In this document: one piece after another, positions 63,814-64,000 of the stretch
Layout: each line of letters begins with the position of its first letter
How positions within the stretch are numbered: the first letter of the stretch is position 1
NCBI GenBank assembly: GCA_036768485.1
Contig: JAVLUZ010000271.1
Coordinates: forward strand, 3,268,309 to 3,332,308
Length of the DNA stretch: 64,000 nt
Reading direction: 5' to 3'
Source: Mermis nigrescens
Lineage: Eukaryota > Nematoda > Enoplea > Mermithida > Mermithidae
The notes under the pieces: generated by a model
The model's input: the letters and a program-made list of their open reading frames with translations, nothing else
The model's database searches: none
What the model was told of the DNA's origin: nothing
Position numbers and translations under genes: made by a program

Positions 63814-64000
63814 CTAAGTTAAAACATAAAATTCTTTGCTTAAAAAATCATTCAAATGCAAACGTGTATAGACCATACATGGGCAGGCAGCTACTGAAGT
63901 CTGGATGACCCGTTGGGGCTACATCGCCATGAATAGCACCAAAAATTCAGTTTAAGGGCTTATGATTTTTGGGGGTTTATCAGATTCTCGGGGATCCAGA

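Overview
The window is AT-rich, intron-rich, repeat-dense eukaryotic DNA. It is most likely from a nematode, and probably not a Caenorhabditis-like crown-group species. The evidence is a complete V-ATPase subunit D gene whose residues (for example FPSRM at the exon 1/2 join, [34 protein letters not shown]) match nematode VHA-14 better than vertebrate subunit D as I remember them. Frequent TACTGTAG words also fit a nematode. Three host genes were assembled by hand from splice sites and reading phase, all on the minus strand. They are an unrecognised 11-exon membrane-protein gene (8033-18206), V-ATPase subunit D (38794-56849, 5 exons, first intron about 12.8 kb) and the last two exons of KIN17 (59299-63813, continuing beyond the window).

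The unrecognised host gene is the most interesting item. Eleven exons join without any frame break into a 289-residue protein. It has a short N-terminus, one membrane segment, a juxtamembrane Cys-Cys and a hydrophilic tail. Six consecutive exons each carry one Tyr-Gly-Thr-Met/Leu motif, and three of them are exactly 99 bp. The layout recalls transmembrane docking adaptors such as LAT, and five of the motifs fit the YxxM consensus for PI3-kinase SH2 binding. That function is inference.

Between the first and second host genes lies a 14.3 kb Maverick/Polinton (adintovirus-like) element, 19881-34185, with terminal inverted repeats of about 1.4 kb. It carries integrase, a zinc-ribbon-like ORF, packaging ATPase, two small late proteins, a core-protein-like ORF, major capsid protein, adenain-like protease, a probable minor capsid protein and a secreted/membrane protein. 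It has no protein-primed DNA polymerase B. Most of its genes have a TCTATAAATA-like box 20-45 bp before the ATG, like a common late promoter. The element is decayed: the capsid gene is out of frame at a T6 run, the protease is split by a 3.87 kb insertion, and the left repeat holds a solo LTR with a 4-bp target duplication.

Nearly everything else is non-autonomous repeats. These include hAT-type elements with 8-bp target duplications (560-758, 41602-42362, 60285-60719, 47589-48465, 51845-55553), a pogo/Tigger-like element nested inside one of them (52768-53928), TIR elements that have swallowed a tRNA-like gene (1494-2048, 57275-57826), a 3.86 kb composite repeat present as two nearly full copies, foldbacks, minisatellites and long AT microsatellites. 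No rRNA, CRISPR or bacterial operon structure was seen.
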